A stretch of DNA of 64,000 nt from Undaria pinnatifida (taxonomy: Eukaryota > Sar > Phaeophyceae > Laminariales > Alariaceae). Positions within the stretch are counted from its first letter, which is position 1. Each line of letters starts with the position of its first letter. Positions 1 to 11,020 of this stretch are shown one piece after another. The DNA lies in NCBI GenBank assembly GCA_012845835.1, contig JABAKD010000014.1, forward strand, positions 7,095,574 to 7,159,573. The letters run 5' to 3'. The position numbers and the translations under genes were made by a program. The notes under the pieces were generated by a model. That model had not been told where the DNA came from. It saw only the letters and a list, made by a program, of their open reading frames with translations, and did no database searches.

Positions 1-878
1 CCCCAACACAGAGACACGTGACAACCACGGCCAGCTGTCGGTCGCGTAATTGTCCGGCGGTCCGTGCTTCGGTGGGTGTATCGGAAGTCGTTCGTAGTAC
101 TGCTGTAGATCGTCGAAAAACCACGTGGCATCAGACGTATTTAAGCCTCGAGGTTAGGTCTTAAGTACTTCCAACTGGAAGAGCTAGGCCATTCGATATT
201 TCGACCTAACGCATAAAAAAAACCACATGTCTAAAACTCGAAATAGTGGTCTCTTTCAGTACGCATAAAAAGGAAAGCCGAGGAAAGATCAAACTACTTG
301 AAAATAGACTATGATATTTCTGCACTAATCCAGACGCAGATGGCAAGACGAGGATTTATGTCATCAGTCAGCACATGAGTGGGTGGAAACTTCGAGAAAG
401 ACCCTCCCCTGCCCATGCTACTGTGCGAGCTTGAACAAACGGCCAAAACAAGTAACTGGTGCCTGACAAAAACATTGAGTGCTTCGTACTCCATACTCGC
501 TTCATATGTAGGATACCTCGCAGGCGTCTGCCGCCTTCGGTGTGCCTCAGTGTGGCAGTCAGTACAGCAGCACAGCAGGACTGGCCCTCAACCCGGATCA
601 AATTTCCACCCTCGAAATGTAGGCATTCGCGGGAAAGAGGCAACAGGGTTGTAAACTGCAGCAGCTCCGGCCATGCGCTACGTCGGGAACAAAAAAAAAT
701 GTGTCATCGAAAAATTAAAGCCTCAGGACGAGAGAGCAGGAGCGCGAGCGCTCGACGAACTATGTCAGAGTCCCAGCTCTCTGACCGCAGAGAATGCCAG
801 GGTAGGAGGAGTCTCGCGGGCGTTTTCCACCGGCTAGTTGTGCTGTAGTGGGGTTGGCTGTTGGGGTGCTGGTTGTCT
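1..878. other. No gene recognised
   Basis: Mixed-composition sequence. Short open frames on both strands have no recognisable domain, no convincing splice context and no codon bias. I see no RNA gene or mobile-element end here. Confidence 0.5.
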
Positions 879-960
879 GTGTGTTGTGCTGTGTTGTTTT
901 TGTTTTGTGGTGTGTTGTGCTGTGTTGTTTTTGTTTTGTGGTGTGTTGTGTTGTGTGTGT
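879..960. repeat. 31-bp TG-rich minisatellite
   Basis: A T/G-only unit beginning GTGTGTTGTGCTGTG starts at 879, 910 and 941, so the period is 31 bp with about 2.6 copies. It ends in a short TG run just before the TSD of SINE-A copy 1. The open frames across it are only its low-complexity translation. Confidence 0.85.
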
Positions 961-1010
961 GCGCTCGATCCTCGTGAATGAACAAGGGCTCCTTTTCAAG
1001 CAATAGTTCG

Positions 1011-1326
1011 TTTTTTTTTTTTTTTTTTTTTTAGCGCACTTTCACTTTCCAGCTTCTGGACAAGCCGTGGTCACAGGTGTCATCCCTTCTCCTCCCCGGT
1101 TCTTGCCTTCAATTTTTTATCGCGCATAGGGTTCAGCAATCCCACTGCTCGTCGATTGTTCATCGAATGTTGCTAACTCACGCTCTCGCGCTTTCCGCAA
1201 GTCAATTTGTCCACGAGAAAAAGTCCCAACGAATTTATACGAGTATGCACTCGGCGGGGCTTGAACTCACGAAACTGACCTACACCAGGCTCGAGGATAA
1301 CCTGATACGCCACCGGGGCGACCGGT
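1011..1326 (-). mobile_element. SINE-A copy 1 (tRNA-derived, full length)
   Basis: Read on the minus strand, the element starts with a tRNA-like head containing an A-box-like TGGCGTATCAGG and a B-box-like GAGTTCAAGCC. A body of about 200 bp follows, and it ends in a run of about 22 A (the T run 1011-1032 on +). The target-site duplication TAGTTCGT is intact on both sides (1004-1011 and 1327-1334). Related copies lie at about 28750-29029, 58748-59070 and, diverged and on +, about 63264-63370. The A/B boxes imply a pol III promoter within the head. No coding capacity. The TSD and poly-A tail show insertion by target-primed reverse transcription using a partner LINE that is not visible in this window. 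Confidence 0.9.
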
Positions 1327-1339
1327 TAGTTCGTAGAGG

Positions 1340-2800
1340 CATGCCGCTCCACGAGAGTAGGACGCCTCTGACCACCGCCAACGTTCCTGATGGTGTTGTA
1401 CACGCAGGTTGATTAACCCGGGTTGGGGATACACCAAGCGGCTTGCTAGGTTGAGCGTTGCAATTACTGCGTGGGTGTTGTGCTCTGCTGCTGCTGCAGA
1501 GTGTCTGTTGTTGCCTCGAGCTTTTGTCGTCTGAAATGCTGTTGTTTGCTGGAAAATAGTCGGAAAATTGCTTCAAATATGCACTTGGGCCAAAATGTGC
1601 CCAAGTGCATATTTTGGGAAAATCCACATCTCACCGTGGTCTGCCGTGGTCGTTAGGTCGATAAAATAGACCTATTTTTTAGACAATTTGAAACACGATA
1701 GGGCTTAATTTGGTTTAGAGCCAGAAATATAGGCATATCGTCAGGCTTAAATACGTCTATCGTGCTGGTGGCAAGACTCGCCAGTAGACCCCCCAAAATT
1801 TATTTACCTTTTCTTTTTCTTGGCCCCATGCACCCATTTATTTCCTTTCCTTTCTCTTCTTTGTTTGTTTCTTTTTTCCAATTGACTTGCGTCTGTTGTG
1901 CGCATGCGTAGTGATAGATACCACGTGTAATATATACGTGGTAGTCTTTCTTGGTTGGCAAGCGGTATAGTCGGTTTTCCCAGGCGCGAGTAATGAGACG
2001 TATGCACCGGTATGGACCTGGCACATCGTAGACTGACTCCCGATTTCACTTTTATATGTTTTTGGTGGAGGCATGAATTAATTGCGTCAGCTGTGATTTA
2101 TGCGTGTACCACCTTTGGTTTGTGTTTTTCCCCTAGGGTATTCCTCAGCTACAGAGTGACTGGAGCCTGTCCTGTGACCACGGACTTGATTATGCGAGTT
2201 AATGTGAGAACGACAACAACAACAACAACAACAACTGAAATATTGCCTGTTTCTTGACCTTTCAGCTGCTTCCTGCAAACTTGGTTTTTCTGCCAACACG
2301 ATTTTGACCTTTTTCGCGATTTTTTCTTCTTTTTTGTCTAGTAAGTTGAACTTCCTACTGCCGCTAATTGCCGCCTGACAGCTGTGCATTAGTTGCGGAA
2401 CGGTCCAGCTTTAGCTTTTCTTTGATTCGCACCATTTGTTTTGTACTTGACGAAGCTTCAGCGGCTGAGATCTGGGCTTGGCTCATCAGCTCGACACCGC
2501 CCAGCACCCCATCGCAGCGCTATAGCTTACAGAAACGAACCGCCGTGCAGTGCCCTGCGATGCCCTGCGGCTCAGCTCAGCAGCGCACCGCTAGCTCAGC
2601 AGAGCGACGCGCTATGCTTTGCCGTGCTCTGCCATCGCGGTCGTTCGTTATTCATGATATCTAAAACTCCGCGTACGCTGATATTAAGGTATTTGGCGCT
2701 TTATTCTATACATATCGCGTCAACCATCGTAATATCATACACTCAATATGGGGGAGGGAATGTAATCTCTATGCAAAGATCCTGTTTTTTTTTAATCATT
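1340..2800. other. Gene-free stretch with a hairpin and (AAC)n
   Basis: No coding region recognised. It holds the perfect hairpin at 1575-1614 and an (AAC)8 microsatellite at about 2212-2235. Parts of 1800-2000 are T/C rich. A degenerate CAG/GCTCAGCAG-rich patch lies around 2500-2640. Confidence 0.5.
1575..1614. repeat. Perfect 16-bp hairpin
   Basis: The arm AAATATGCACTTGGGC (1575-1590) is followed by an 8-nt spacer and its exact complement (1599-1614). There is no downstream T run and no gene context suggesting a terminator, so its role is unknown. It could be the remnant of a foldback element. Confidence 0.9.
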
Positions 2801-2805
2801 TGTCA

Positions 2806-3153
2806 GCCGGCCGCCCCGGTGGTCTATTAATAATAGTGGTTTTACCCTCGAATACTACTGTTTGGTTGTCCTTGAGTTCGACACCCACCACGATGAGATT
2901 TGACTTTATTTGCAAAAATGCAAAAAAAAAACAGGCATCAATCAACTGCTGAGAGCGCCTAGCAGCGTGGGTTGGTTCGACGCGAGTCGACGAGGGAAGA
3001 AAATAAATGCTGGATTCTCCTGGCGGTAAAAATGAAAGCACGTGCCGAAGTGGGGAGGGAGGAGGAGGGCCCGCTATTGACCCCGGATCTGAGTTACTAC
3101 TGGGAGGGAGCGCGAGAGTGGTGCGGGGATAATGAATGGGATGAATAAAAAAA
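2806..3153 (+). mobile_element. SINE-B copy 1 (tRNA-derived)
   Basis: The head contains GCCCCGGTGGTCTATTAAT (A-box-like) and, about 65 bp on, TTGAGTTCGACACC (B-box-like). The diagnostic body motif TTCGACGCGAGTCGACGAGG lies near 2975-2995. The tail is A-rich after GGGATGAAT. Copies that share body and tail occur at about 53708-54022 (head truncated) and about 62155-63230 (split by a hAT element). The tRNA-like head shares GCCCCGGTGG with SINE-A, suggesting a common or related tRNA ancestor. Confidence 0.8.
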
Positions 3154-3940
3154 ATGTTGCAAAGGTATATTATTATTACTACCAGTAAATAATATGTCAG
3201 TCTCTAGGAAATACGCACGGCACTATCAGCAGTCCTCATGGTAGAGACACTCCAGATATTATGCATTGAGAGGACGCGTCCAATTTCGACAACGTGAAAG
3301 CCCCCACGAAGAAAAGACAGCAGACACACATATCCCGCCTTCCCGAGAAAAAACAGAGAAGAAGCGCTACGCCAACCTCCCGTACGAGCAAAGCCACCCC
3401 CGCACCAATCTTAGACAACGCCGCCTCAACGAGAGATCGCCCTCCTCTTCTACGTTTTCCTCCTCGCCCGCGACCACGCAGACCAATCAATGCGACAGCC
3501 TTCACGTAACAAACAAAGCAATCTTCTTCCAAAACCTCGCCGGCTGACATGTCCTCATGTCGACGTTTGATGCAAACCGACTTTGCATCCTGTCGACTTC
3601 GAACCTCCATTGCCACGGGGACAGCAGTGCAGTCTCTTCATTAATGCCAAGGCCTCTTTTTTTGTTTCGCCTAGAGGCGACGCAGGTTCTCAATAATACT
3701 CTTTTCGGTATTTTTGTTTGATAGACGCCAACTTTTACTTGACGGCGCATTTAATAGTTTGTTTCGCCTATCCTTGCCTTCTTTATTGTATAATATTACG
3801 TTTTTTCTTTTGTCAAAGCATGACTTTCAGAATCCCATGTATGTTCGTATGAAACCCTTGGCATTACTTTAAAGTTCAATGCATGCCAAATCGGACAGCT
3901 ACACCTTAAGTGGTCGAAGTGCTGCCCTGCCCTCCCCGAA

Positions 3941-3972
3941 GCATGGGCGCCGGCGAATGCCGGCGCCCATGC
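3941..3972. repeat. Perfect 14-bp GC hairpin
   Basis: The arm GCATGGGCGCCGGC (3941-3954), a 4-nt loop GAAT and the exact complement (3959-3972) form a very stable tetraloop hairpin in otherwise average-GC sequence. No neighbouring gene explains it. Confidence 0.9.
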
Positions 3973-4940
3973 GGAGCCCTTGTATAGATCAAAATCAGGC
4001 CCCCACGTCCTTCAAAACTCCGCCCTCCCCTCACCGGATATTCGACTTACAGGATTCACTTGATAAACTGATGCATTTCCTTCCACAGCTGTCAGATTTT
4101 GTCGCCCTCAGAAACGGGTTTTATAGTTTTCGCGCACAGACTGCCTAACATCACCCTGTTGACCCTGATAACTACACTGCTGTAGTTGCAAGGGGAGTCG
4201 CCGACCTATATCCTTAATGAGGACACACAACCCGTAATACGCGCGATCGGAGTATCAAACACAGCTTGCAAAGGTGAGTTTCGACAAAATAGTCGATCTC
4301 ACAGCTGGAGTGTATTTTAATTTTCATAATAGAGTCTATATCGATAGATTTTCCCTTTCGTCTATTGGCGGAGCAATAGGCCGTTGTTGTGTCTTTTGTC
4401 CAGGGGGTGATACCCTCTTCTCAACAGCCCACCTGGTAAACTGGTACCAAGTACTGTAACATCAGGTACCCTACTGGCATGGCCACAGACCACACCTTAC
4501 ATGCTGCGTCGCATTCCTCCAGCTGGTTTCATGCTGCTACTGCTGTGCACCCGGCGACCCTCCTCGGCGACGGGGAGAGCAGAAGCACCAAATAATATTT
4601 CGAGCTCGAGTATCTACGAACCTATGCACGCCTATCCATATCCTCCATAAGCTTGACTCCAGAATTGACCGTACTGCTGTACTGCTGTGCATCAAAAGTA
4701 GTCAACGGTGGCTTTGGATGACATCGTATCATTCCTGCGGTTGGAGATACGGTCCATGCATGCCGCATAGCAACAGCACTCGTACGCAAAAACCACAAAG
4801 ACAATATCACATACAACGTACCAGCGTACCACATACTGCTGTGCGGCTGTACGGTACCACTGCATACCAGGGTACCAAATACTATTGATTGTACAGCTGT
4901 ACGTACGGTACCGCTGCTGTCTGCTGTTTGCGGCACACAC

Positions 4941-5368
4941 CTGCTCTTATGGAACGGCCACTCCTCTTCCACTGAACGGTTCTCCTCGCTTTCACCGCCC
5001 ATCGACAGTCTGCTGCTACTGCTGCTCCTCCTGCTCCTGCTGCTAGTGCTAGTGCTAGTGCTACTCCAGCTCGACCTCTCCGCTGTCCCACCCCTTCGTC
5101 TTTCAGCTGCTGCGTCGCTGGCCATCTCTAGCGTGCTCCCCTCCAAGGCGCCGCTGCAAAGTCTTCGCAGGGGCAGCGTTGCCTCGTCTACGACATGCCC
5201 GCCGGTTGACGGTATTCTGAAAGCTGTGCCTTGCAACAACACGAAAGCTCGCGCCGTGCGGCCTTCCAGCAGCAGCATTAAGAACACCAGCGGCACCGCT
5301 AGAAGCAGTAGTCTACCATGAGACCGATTCCCTTTCTTTTTACGAGCGCTTCGCGGTGCTGCTGGCAT
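4941..5368 (-). CDS. First exon of a probable plastid-targeted protein
   Basis: The proposed start is the ATG at 5368. It opens a basic n-region (about residues 5-18, with ARKKKGNR), then a strongly hydrophobic core LLLLAVPLVFLMLLL (about 20-34), then ARA followed by FVLLQGTAF. Signal peptide cleavage before Phe is the bipartite presequence rule known for plastid proteins of red-lineage secondary algae (ASAF-type motif). The next 80 residues are Ser/Thr/Arg rich, as in transit peptides, and run into SRLSMGG, a plausible processing zone. A candidate donor CAG|GTGTGT on the minus strand would end the exon at 4941, after about 142 codons. The frame stays open to about 4622, but that extension runs through sequence dense in GTACC/GTAC motifs and looks non-coding. 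The mature protein and downstream exons were not identified, so the function is unknown. An upstream in-frame ATG exists at 5428 but would push the hydrophobic core away from the N terminus. A chance open frame is possible. Confidence 0.45.
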
Positions 5369-5369
5369 G

Positions 5370-6740
5370 ATCCAGTCGACGTGCCGATGGGCAAAGTGGT
5401 GCTTTAGCGATTGAGCTTCGTTTATCAAGAGTGGGTTTCATAACTGTTTTGGAGGCGTAATTATTGTAGGATTCCCAGGGTCGGAAGTGCGAACACCCCC
5501 GAACATCTGTTCTGGTTTCCATCTGCGTCTGCCCTGCTATCTGCTGCTACCGCCGCGAGAAGGTGAAGCCCCTTGAATGAGTTAAATGGGAATACGCTTG
5601 TGGTAGTGTCATCCGTGAGATATCCGAGATAATCGGCGTTCTCTAGCTGCAAGCACTGGCCGATATATTTTTTGACGAGATGGGAAACACAGGCGTTATG
5701 GTGACATGCGATTTCAACATGCCAAAGTTGCTTCATTGTGCATCCCGCTCAAGCCTGCATCTATTTAGCTCGCATGATTATATTGATTTTCACTACTACC
5801 TGTCCCTCGCTCTCCTCCTCTCTTCCTCTCGTTGGCCTTAGCTCTCTTTGAAGGATGTGGAGTTGCTGTGGACTTTTTTGTCTGCGTACTGGAGAGTTGA
5901 GCCTTTGGCCGTGCTGGCTCGGGCGTGCTGTTTCTCTAAAAATTCGCGCCAACTGCAAAATCGCGCGAAAGACCCAGAGTCGATCGTGCAAGGATCATTT
6001 AAACGAAACAGAACATTAATTCTAGCTCTACAGCAGTCTGGCAGCAGTACAAATCCCGTTGCCTCGTATTTACCAGGTACGTTACAACAGCAGTACTAAG
6101 AGTACACGGCGTACCGGCGCACATAGAGTACCGGTACCTAATAAGCCGGGGTTTCTTATTTTTTAAACGGTGTGTGGGCTGCGAAAGCAACTGAGTTAAA
6201 TCGACACACGACGCGTATGAAAATACGCGGAAGTGTGGTGAGCTAAAGCTTTATTTTTCCCCATCCGCCCAACTCCGCCGGAGGATAAAAAAAAAAAAAA
6301 AAAAAAAGTGTGTTCCACACCAACCTTAGTATACAACCGCTTTTCTCAGTTCCCGGGATGTCTCAGGCTGTGATGCTATCATGGGTGGTGGGGCTCTTTC
6401 GAGTATCAGGGGTGCGGAAGTGTGTGTGAAAGTAACACACCAAGCACCAAGCGTTGTCCGTGTCGAGTATGGGGTGCTGGGCGCGGTTGGTAGGGCTAAG
6501 ATCGTGACGTCTTTAGTGTGCTGCGATCATGCTCTTTATTTCTGCTGCGCAAGTTGGCAATTGCAATAATATTATTTCCCTACTATTAGTAGGTCGTCTC
6601 TCATTGAACATGACCGAAAACGGTATACGGGAGATGTTGGCGCCAGCAATCATGTTTTTTTCCCCACGTACATGTGGCTTAGTGAAATTGGTGCACTCAT
6701 CATGCTCTATACCTGGTAATCGTGGTATTATTTGTAGTAC
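5370..6740. other. No gene recognised upstream of the plastid-type exon
   Basis: Contains a 91-codon open frame on minus (5461-5736) and shorter ones with no recognised domain. It also has a poly-A run near 6288-6307 and several GGTACC-like motifs at 6070-6140. It could include the promoter and 5' UTR of the minus-strand exon at 4941-5368, but no element can be named. Confidence 0.4.
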
Positions 6741-6749
6741 GAGCGGTTC

Positions 6750-6955
6750 TTGGAAGGATGCAGTTCACCCTTCATGCCCACTCGCCGAACACTTCACGGC
6801 GCTTCGTGCTTGGTGCAAGCAATGTCTGCCTGGTTGGTGAAAACCCGACGTGCTCCGTCCCGGCATTGTGGGGATGCGAGGGTCTATGGTCATAGGACTA
6901 TGGCCGTGCACAAACTGAGTACACTTCCCCCCGCGCCCCCCCCCTCCTTGTAGCA
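6750..6955 (-). repeat. Poly-G-headed repeat family G1, minus copy
   Basis: On the minus strand, a G-rich run (the C-rich run about 6927-6950 on +) is followed by the family body: GTGTACTCAGTTTGTGCACG, then GACCATAGACCCTCGCATCC, then CGGGACGGAGCACGTCGGGT, then CACCAAGCACGAAGCGCCGTG, ending near GCATCC. The same block, always with the G run at the same end, recurs on + near 48655, 52276, 53590, 54023, 56223 and 58390. Confidence 0.85.
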
Positions 6956-7059
6956 ACGCAGACGAGGGTAGAACCCACATAGTGGGAGAATGTGAACTGT
7001 ACAAAGAGGAATTATATTAAGATGAGATGAGGAAAATAGACGGGTGTGACATGGAGAGT

Positions 7060-7305
7060 TTTGGTACATTAGATGGTAGCGAGAAAACGATCGCTATCCT
7101 CGGAGATAGATGGTGGCCACAGACGGCCAAACAGCACGGAGATAATACATGCAAAACAAATTAACTTAGGTATGGAAGAAGCGTATTGAGCACCCCAAGT
7201 GTTGGAGGTGCCTCTATTCGGAGTAGGAACGGTGCCCCGTCTCAAAAGGGATGCGTGGTCAACGGTCAAATTACTTGAAGGCAAACAACAAATGAGTACG
7301 CCCCC
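7060..7305 (-). repeat. Poly-G-headed repeat family G2, minus copy
   Basis: On minus, a G run (C run at about 7297-7305 on +) leads into TACTCATTTGTTGTTTGCC, then TTGACCGTTGACCACGCATCC, then CGGAGTAGAGGCACCTCCAAC-like text, and ends near CGATCGTTTTCTCGCTACC. A second minus copy lies at 14740-14965 and a plus copy at 55935-56222. The layout matches family G1 (G run, then ...CGCATCCCT...CGGAGCACCG), so the two families look related. Confidence 0.8.
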
Positions 7306-7455
7306 CCCCTCCCGCCCTCCCGCCCTCCCTCCCGCCCTCCCTATGGATCTTTAATTTATATTTCGTTCTTCTACAGTCTACAATTAAGACCAAACCCGTG
7401 GACGAGCGTTTCCACCACCATCAGCAACAACTGCTTTAACTTCAGCCGCAGCACC

Positions 7456-10303
7456 ATGGGCAAGGGTGAAAACTACTACGCACCTTCTCCCTCGAGCAAG
7501 CGTTACGCCGATAAGCCGGTAGTGTATTCGCTTAACCTGGAGGGGGGAAAGAAATACGTTGGCAAGACCAACAATTTCGAGGCTCGTATGAACCAGCACT
7601 TTAGCGGCGATGGCGCCAAGTGGACCCAGCAGAACAGGTAAGTGTTGTGTGAGAAGGGGGGAGGGAGGGAGGGAAGGAGGGAGGGAATGAGGGCGGGAGG
7701 AGGGGGGGGAGATGGGGGGAGGGGGGGATACGACGCAAGGTATATCGCACTTTGTCTCTGTGGCTTGAGATCACTGCTTAGAGAGGGAGAGAGGGAGAAG
7801 GTGGCGGAGAAAGCATGTTGGCGGAGGAGGGAGGGGACAGGGGTTAGGGCGGCAATGGTGTCGATTGACGCCGAGAGTTTAGGATTAAGCGAAGGATGAA
7901 ATGAAGGATACGGTACCCCACCATTCCAATGCGGCACGATTTGCAACTGTCGCCCGATTTAGGTCTAATCGAACGGTGAGATTTGACGTTTTTTTGTGTA
8001 CCAGATATGTTTTGATGATACCTGGTAATTTATCGCTCGATTCAGCTGCGAGATCGCGTCGAAATTCACCTTCGCAAGCCACCTGTGATGTTCCGATCGC
8101 GCACGCTACGAGGTTTGTATTACTTAATGAAGGATGTGTTGGCAGGGTATGTTTTGTGTTGACGCTGTCCGTTTACCCGCTATCCCTTTCTTTTCGGAGC
8201 CAGAACAGAAGAGCAGGCCCTTCTCTAACAACTACTCCCAGGCTGACAACTGCAGTGCTCGGTGGCTGTGGATTTTTTTCTGTACGACTATTCTGATCAA
8301 CGGACAGATCATGATGTAGGCAATCTAGATCATGCTGATCCTAGATCTGTGGTTGTGATGTGCTGTCCGGATCAGTGTAGTACAGATCCAACCCAAGAAA
8401 CGTGTGCTAGGTGTTTCAAGCCTTCCGACTCTCAGCCAGAAACATGATCTATAGGCTATGCAGATCACATTGACCAGATATCTGTCGGCCTTGCAAGGCA
8501 ATATATCATGCATATAGGATTCTGATCTGTCGGATGTGTGGATTGTTCACACCGTATACTTATGTAATAATTGCGGTAGAATTGCAACTGTGCCGTCGCA
8601 TACGAAGCAGCTCTAGTTAAATAATAGTGGTGTGAAAGCATCATCAGGCTATATTACCAATTTGTTGCGGTTGGCATTGCATGATCAGATCACCTTGCTG
8701 TATTTGCAATGTGTATCTCTTATCTGGTAGTTTGTGACCGCAGCTATATCAGAGCTTGTCCCTATAGGAGGCATCGGCACGGACACTGCTTGTGCTGGAT
8801 GTAGATGTGTGGAAATATCAGTTTAACGTGAAAAAGCACACGCACTAATAGACTACGGATGTTGAGGTAGAATTAACAACCATGACGCGATATCGATAAC
8901 TCTAATCCAACGGTGAGATTGATGTGGGTGTGTTTGGTGTTGGCGCTCTTGGTTCCCTCGGTACATCTCTCGTGGAAAAAAACGGGAAAAATAGACCCGT
9001 CTCAAGAAAAAATGCCCAGATTGACAGCTAAAGAGCCGTATTGGCTCTGGACTATAAAAAATTAACTGCGTCAGAAATCACAGTTTCTCACGGATTGTGG
9101 TAGTTGGTGGGAGTTGTTTAGATCCACCCTCATAAATTTTTTAACGGGAAAAAACAGCGAAAAAGTTGAGTTAGGAGTATGTTTTCCTACCTTTTTTCGA
9201 GATTCGAACCTAATTTTTCGTGAGTAGGTTGGCCTCGGGTTATGACGTTCGTTAGTTTCACTACTATTACAGCAGTAGTACATTTTTTGTCCAACCCAGC
9301 CTAAATGTGGATATCGCAAACACCCCAATTATACGAGAATAGTGTGGTTAATTTAGCATACAGGGTGGATCACGTTAAAACCCCCAAATTTATTCTCCGG
9401 CGAATGTCCACGTCGTTTTTTCGATTCAGATCGTGAAATTTTGCACGTCTTCTATGAGCCCTTGCGAAGACCTCACTTGATTTTTTTTTTTTGCCTGATT
9501 TTTCGTCAGTTAAGATTTTTCGGAAAATACGAACCACCCACCTTAGCCCATTTTTTTCCGGGAAACAAAAAAACGCGGGTCAGACCTCGGGATGGGCATG
9601 TTGAACACACGTGTTCAAAATTTCAGGGGCTATCTCTCAAAAACCGCGTGGACGTTTGGACTTTGTGCGCAAAATGAGTAAGATACGTTATGTCCGTCAA
9701 ATTACTTGTTTTTTAGTGTAGAATCCTGTTTATCGCCAGATTCTGCTTGATGTTGAACAGACAGGTCAGATCTTGGATTTTTTGCGCGAAAAATTCTGCG
9801 GACATGCTTTGGAGTACGACGTCCAACCGGATGGTGCAAAATGCGGGGCAATTTTTTTTCGCCCCCGCTGGGAAAAAGCCTGAATATGATTGAAAATATG
9901 AAGGCCTGTCATTGATCGATACTTTCGCTCTTAGATACAGCCCGAGGCCGGTATTTTTTTCGGCCATGTCACCCTCTTCCACTTTTCATGAGGTTCCCTA
10001 TGATACCAAATGTTCACTTTTTGACTAGATATTGCGAGCGGTATTCGTGCGGGAGAGTTTTTTTTTTTTTTTTGAACCAGCCTGTAACGTCTGCTGTTCG
10101 TGTGCTCCCGCTCTCTGATAGCCCCTCTTTTATTTTGTGTTTTCTCGCTTATTGGGGAGAGCAGGCCCGTGTCCATCAACCACGCCCAGGTGTGCCGGTC
10201 GAACGAAACCGCTAAGCGGGCCGAAACCATCGTGTACAACAACATGGCTAACTACCACGGCAAACCCAACGTTCGTGGCGCCGGCCACACCAAGACCACC
10301 TAA
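7456..10303 (+). CDS. GIY-YIG domain protein (two exons, complete)
   Basis: Exon 1 (7456-7637) starts at GCACCATGG and ends at the donor CAG|GTAAGT. Exon 2 (10165-10303) begins after GAGAGCAG and ends with TAA. The join splits an Arg codon and gives a 106-residue protein. It is a stand-alone GIY-YIG nuclease fold: VYS (23-25) and YVG (34-36) are the two name motifs, Arg44 and His48 lie in the ARMNQHF helix, and Glu81 in KRAETIVYNNM is the expected metal ligand. The C-terminal YHGKPNVRGAGHT is typical of small eukaryotic and large-DNA-virus GIY-YIG proteins. The complete catalytic set suggests an active single-domain nuclease. The substrate is unknown, and a role in repair or as a former mobile endonuclease are both possible. 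A tract with CAG|GTGAGTG just after the stop (about 10328-10334) may be a 3'-UTR intron. The 2527-bp intron contains a G-rich tract and a TA-target transposon. Confidence 0.85.
7650..7735 (+). repeat. G-rich tract in intron 1, quadruplex-prone
   Basis: Starting 13 bp after the donor of the GIY-YIG gene there is a run of GGGAGGGAGGGAGGG-type repeats and a longer G run to about 7730. At least four G3 tracts are closely spaced on the sense strand. This satisfies the usual G-quadruplex rule and could affect transcription or splicing; that effect is inference. Confidence 0.75.
9361..10084. mobile_element. Non-autonomous TA-target DNA transposon (Tc1/mariner-pogo type), copy 1
   Basis: The left end CAGGGTGGATCA and right end TGAACCAGCCTG are near-perfect inverted repeats, flanked by TA on both sides (9359-9360 and 10085-10086). 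A second copy at 52348-53094 aligns along the whole length. It has no transposase-like coding region. The element sits in the intron of the GIY-YIG gene, ending about 80 bp before the splice acceptor. Poly-T runs within it are not the splice tract. The CAGG termini and TA duplication point to the IS630-Tc1-mariner superfamily; the exact family is not determined. Confidence 0.85.
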
Positions 10304-10321
10304 TGCTAGAACCAGCACCCT

Positions 10322-10870
10322 GCTCAAACAGGTGAGTGTGTAACAGAGAGTTGTTCTATATCCCTGGAACCTATTTTACTTGCAATTCTGGGACCAACAT
10401 TCTGATCTACCCTGTGGGTTTGTTCAAGAAATACTTTTCCTGTCCATGGAATCAACATATCACTTATCCTGGAACCAACTTTTTGGTGGGAAGGTGAGTG
10501 TGTCTGCATGACAGAGTTATCCTAATTCTGAAACAACATACTTCTCACAAGATGAGTGTATGGAAGAAAGTCTTCCTAATCGTGAAACCAACATATTACC
10601 GATCCTGTAACCAACCTTCTACTCCATAAGTGGTTGTGTACGAAAGAGAATTTCCCAAGTATGGAACCAAATATAGATAATCCTGGAACCAAAATTTCGA
10701 GAGAGAGTTATCCTAACCCGGAAATCACCGTATTTGTCGCGCGGTGTGAGTGTTGAAAATGTTTTTCCTAATCGTGGAACCAACCCCCAAGTCGAAAATT
10801 GTCCGAAAGAGAGAGTACAGCCAGGACTGGAATTATCCTTCTGGCACCAACTCGCGGAATAGCACAATAC
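10322..10870 (+). repeat. Degenerate repeat array after the GIY-YIG gene
   Basis: Motifs of the form CCTAATCGTGGAACCAACAT and CCTGGAACCAAC recur every 30-70 bp, interleaved with GGTGAGTGTG-like blocks. The unit is strongly decayed. It immediately follows the stop codon and so may be transcribed as 3' UTR or a 3'-UTR intron. No coding potential is seen. Confidence 0.6.
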
Positions 10871-10884
10871 AACCCCCAATTATA

Positions 10885-11020
10885 ATGCGGGTCTCCCTCT
10901 CTCCCTCCCTCTCCCCCCCCCCTGTCTCTCTTGTGCCTCCTTCGCACCCTCCCTCCCCCCCCCCCCTACCTGCCTCCTTCCCTCCCTGTCTCCCTCAAGG
11001 TGTCTTACCCCCCCCCCAGA
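10885..11020. repeat. C/T-rich tract
   Basis: Almost pure pyrimidine on +, with several C runs of 8-12. The open frames crossing it are compositional artefacts (Pro/Ser on one strand, Gly/Arg/Glu on the other). Confidence 0.8.

Noticed and set aside
3236-3616. 126-codon open frame on minus with KRRHEDMSAGEVLEEDC
   Set aside because: Possibly an exon of the plastid-type gene upstream, but the second half is basic, low-complexity sequence and no splice sites decide it.
5461-5736. 91-codon open frame on minus starting MKQLWHVEIACHHNACV
   Set aside because: Looks protein-like in places, but no domain, donor or homologue can be named. Kept out of the gene list.
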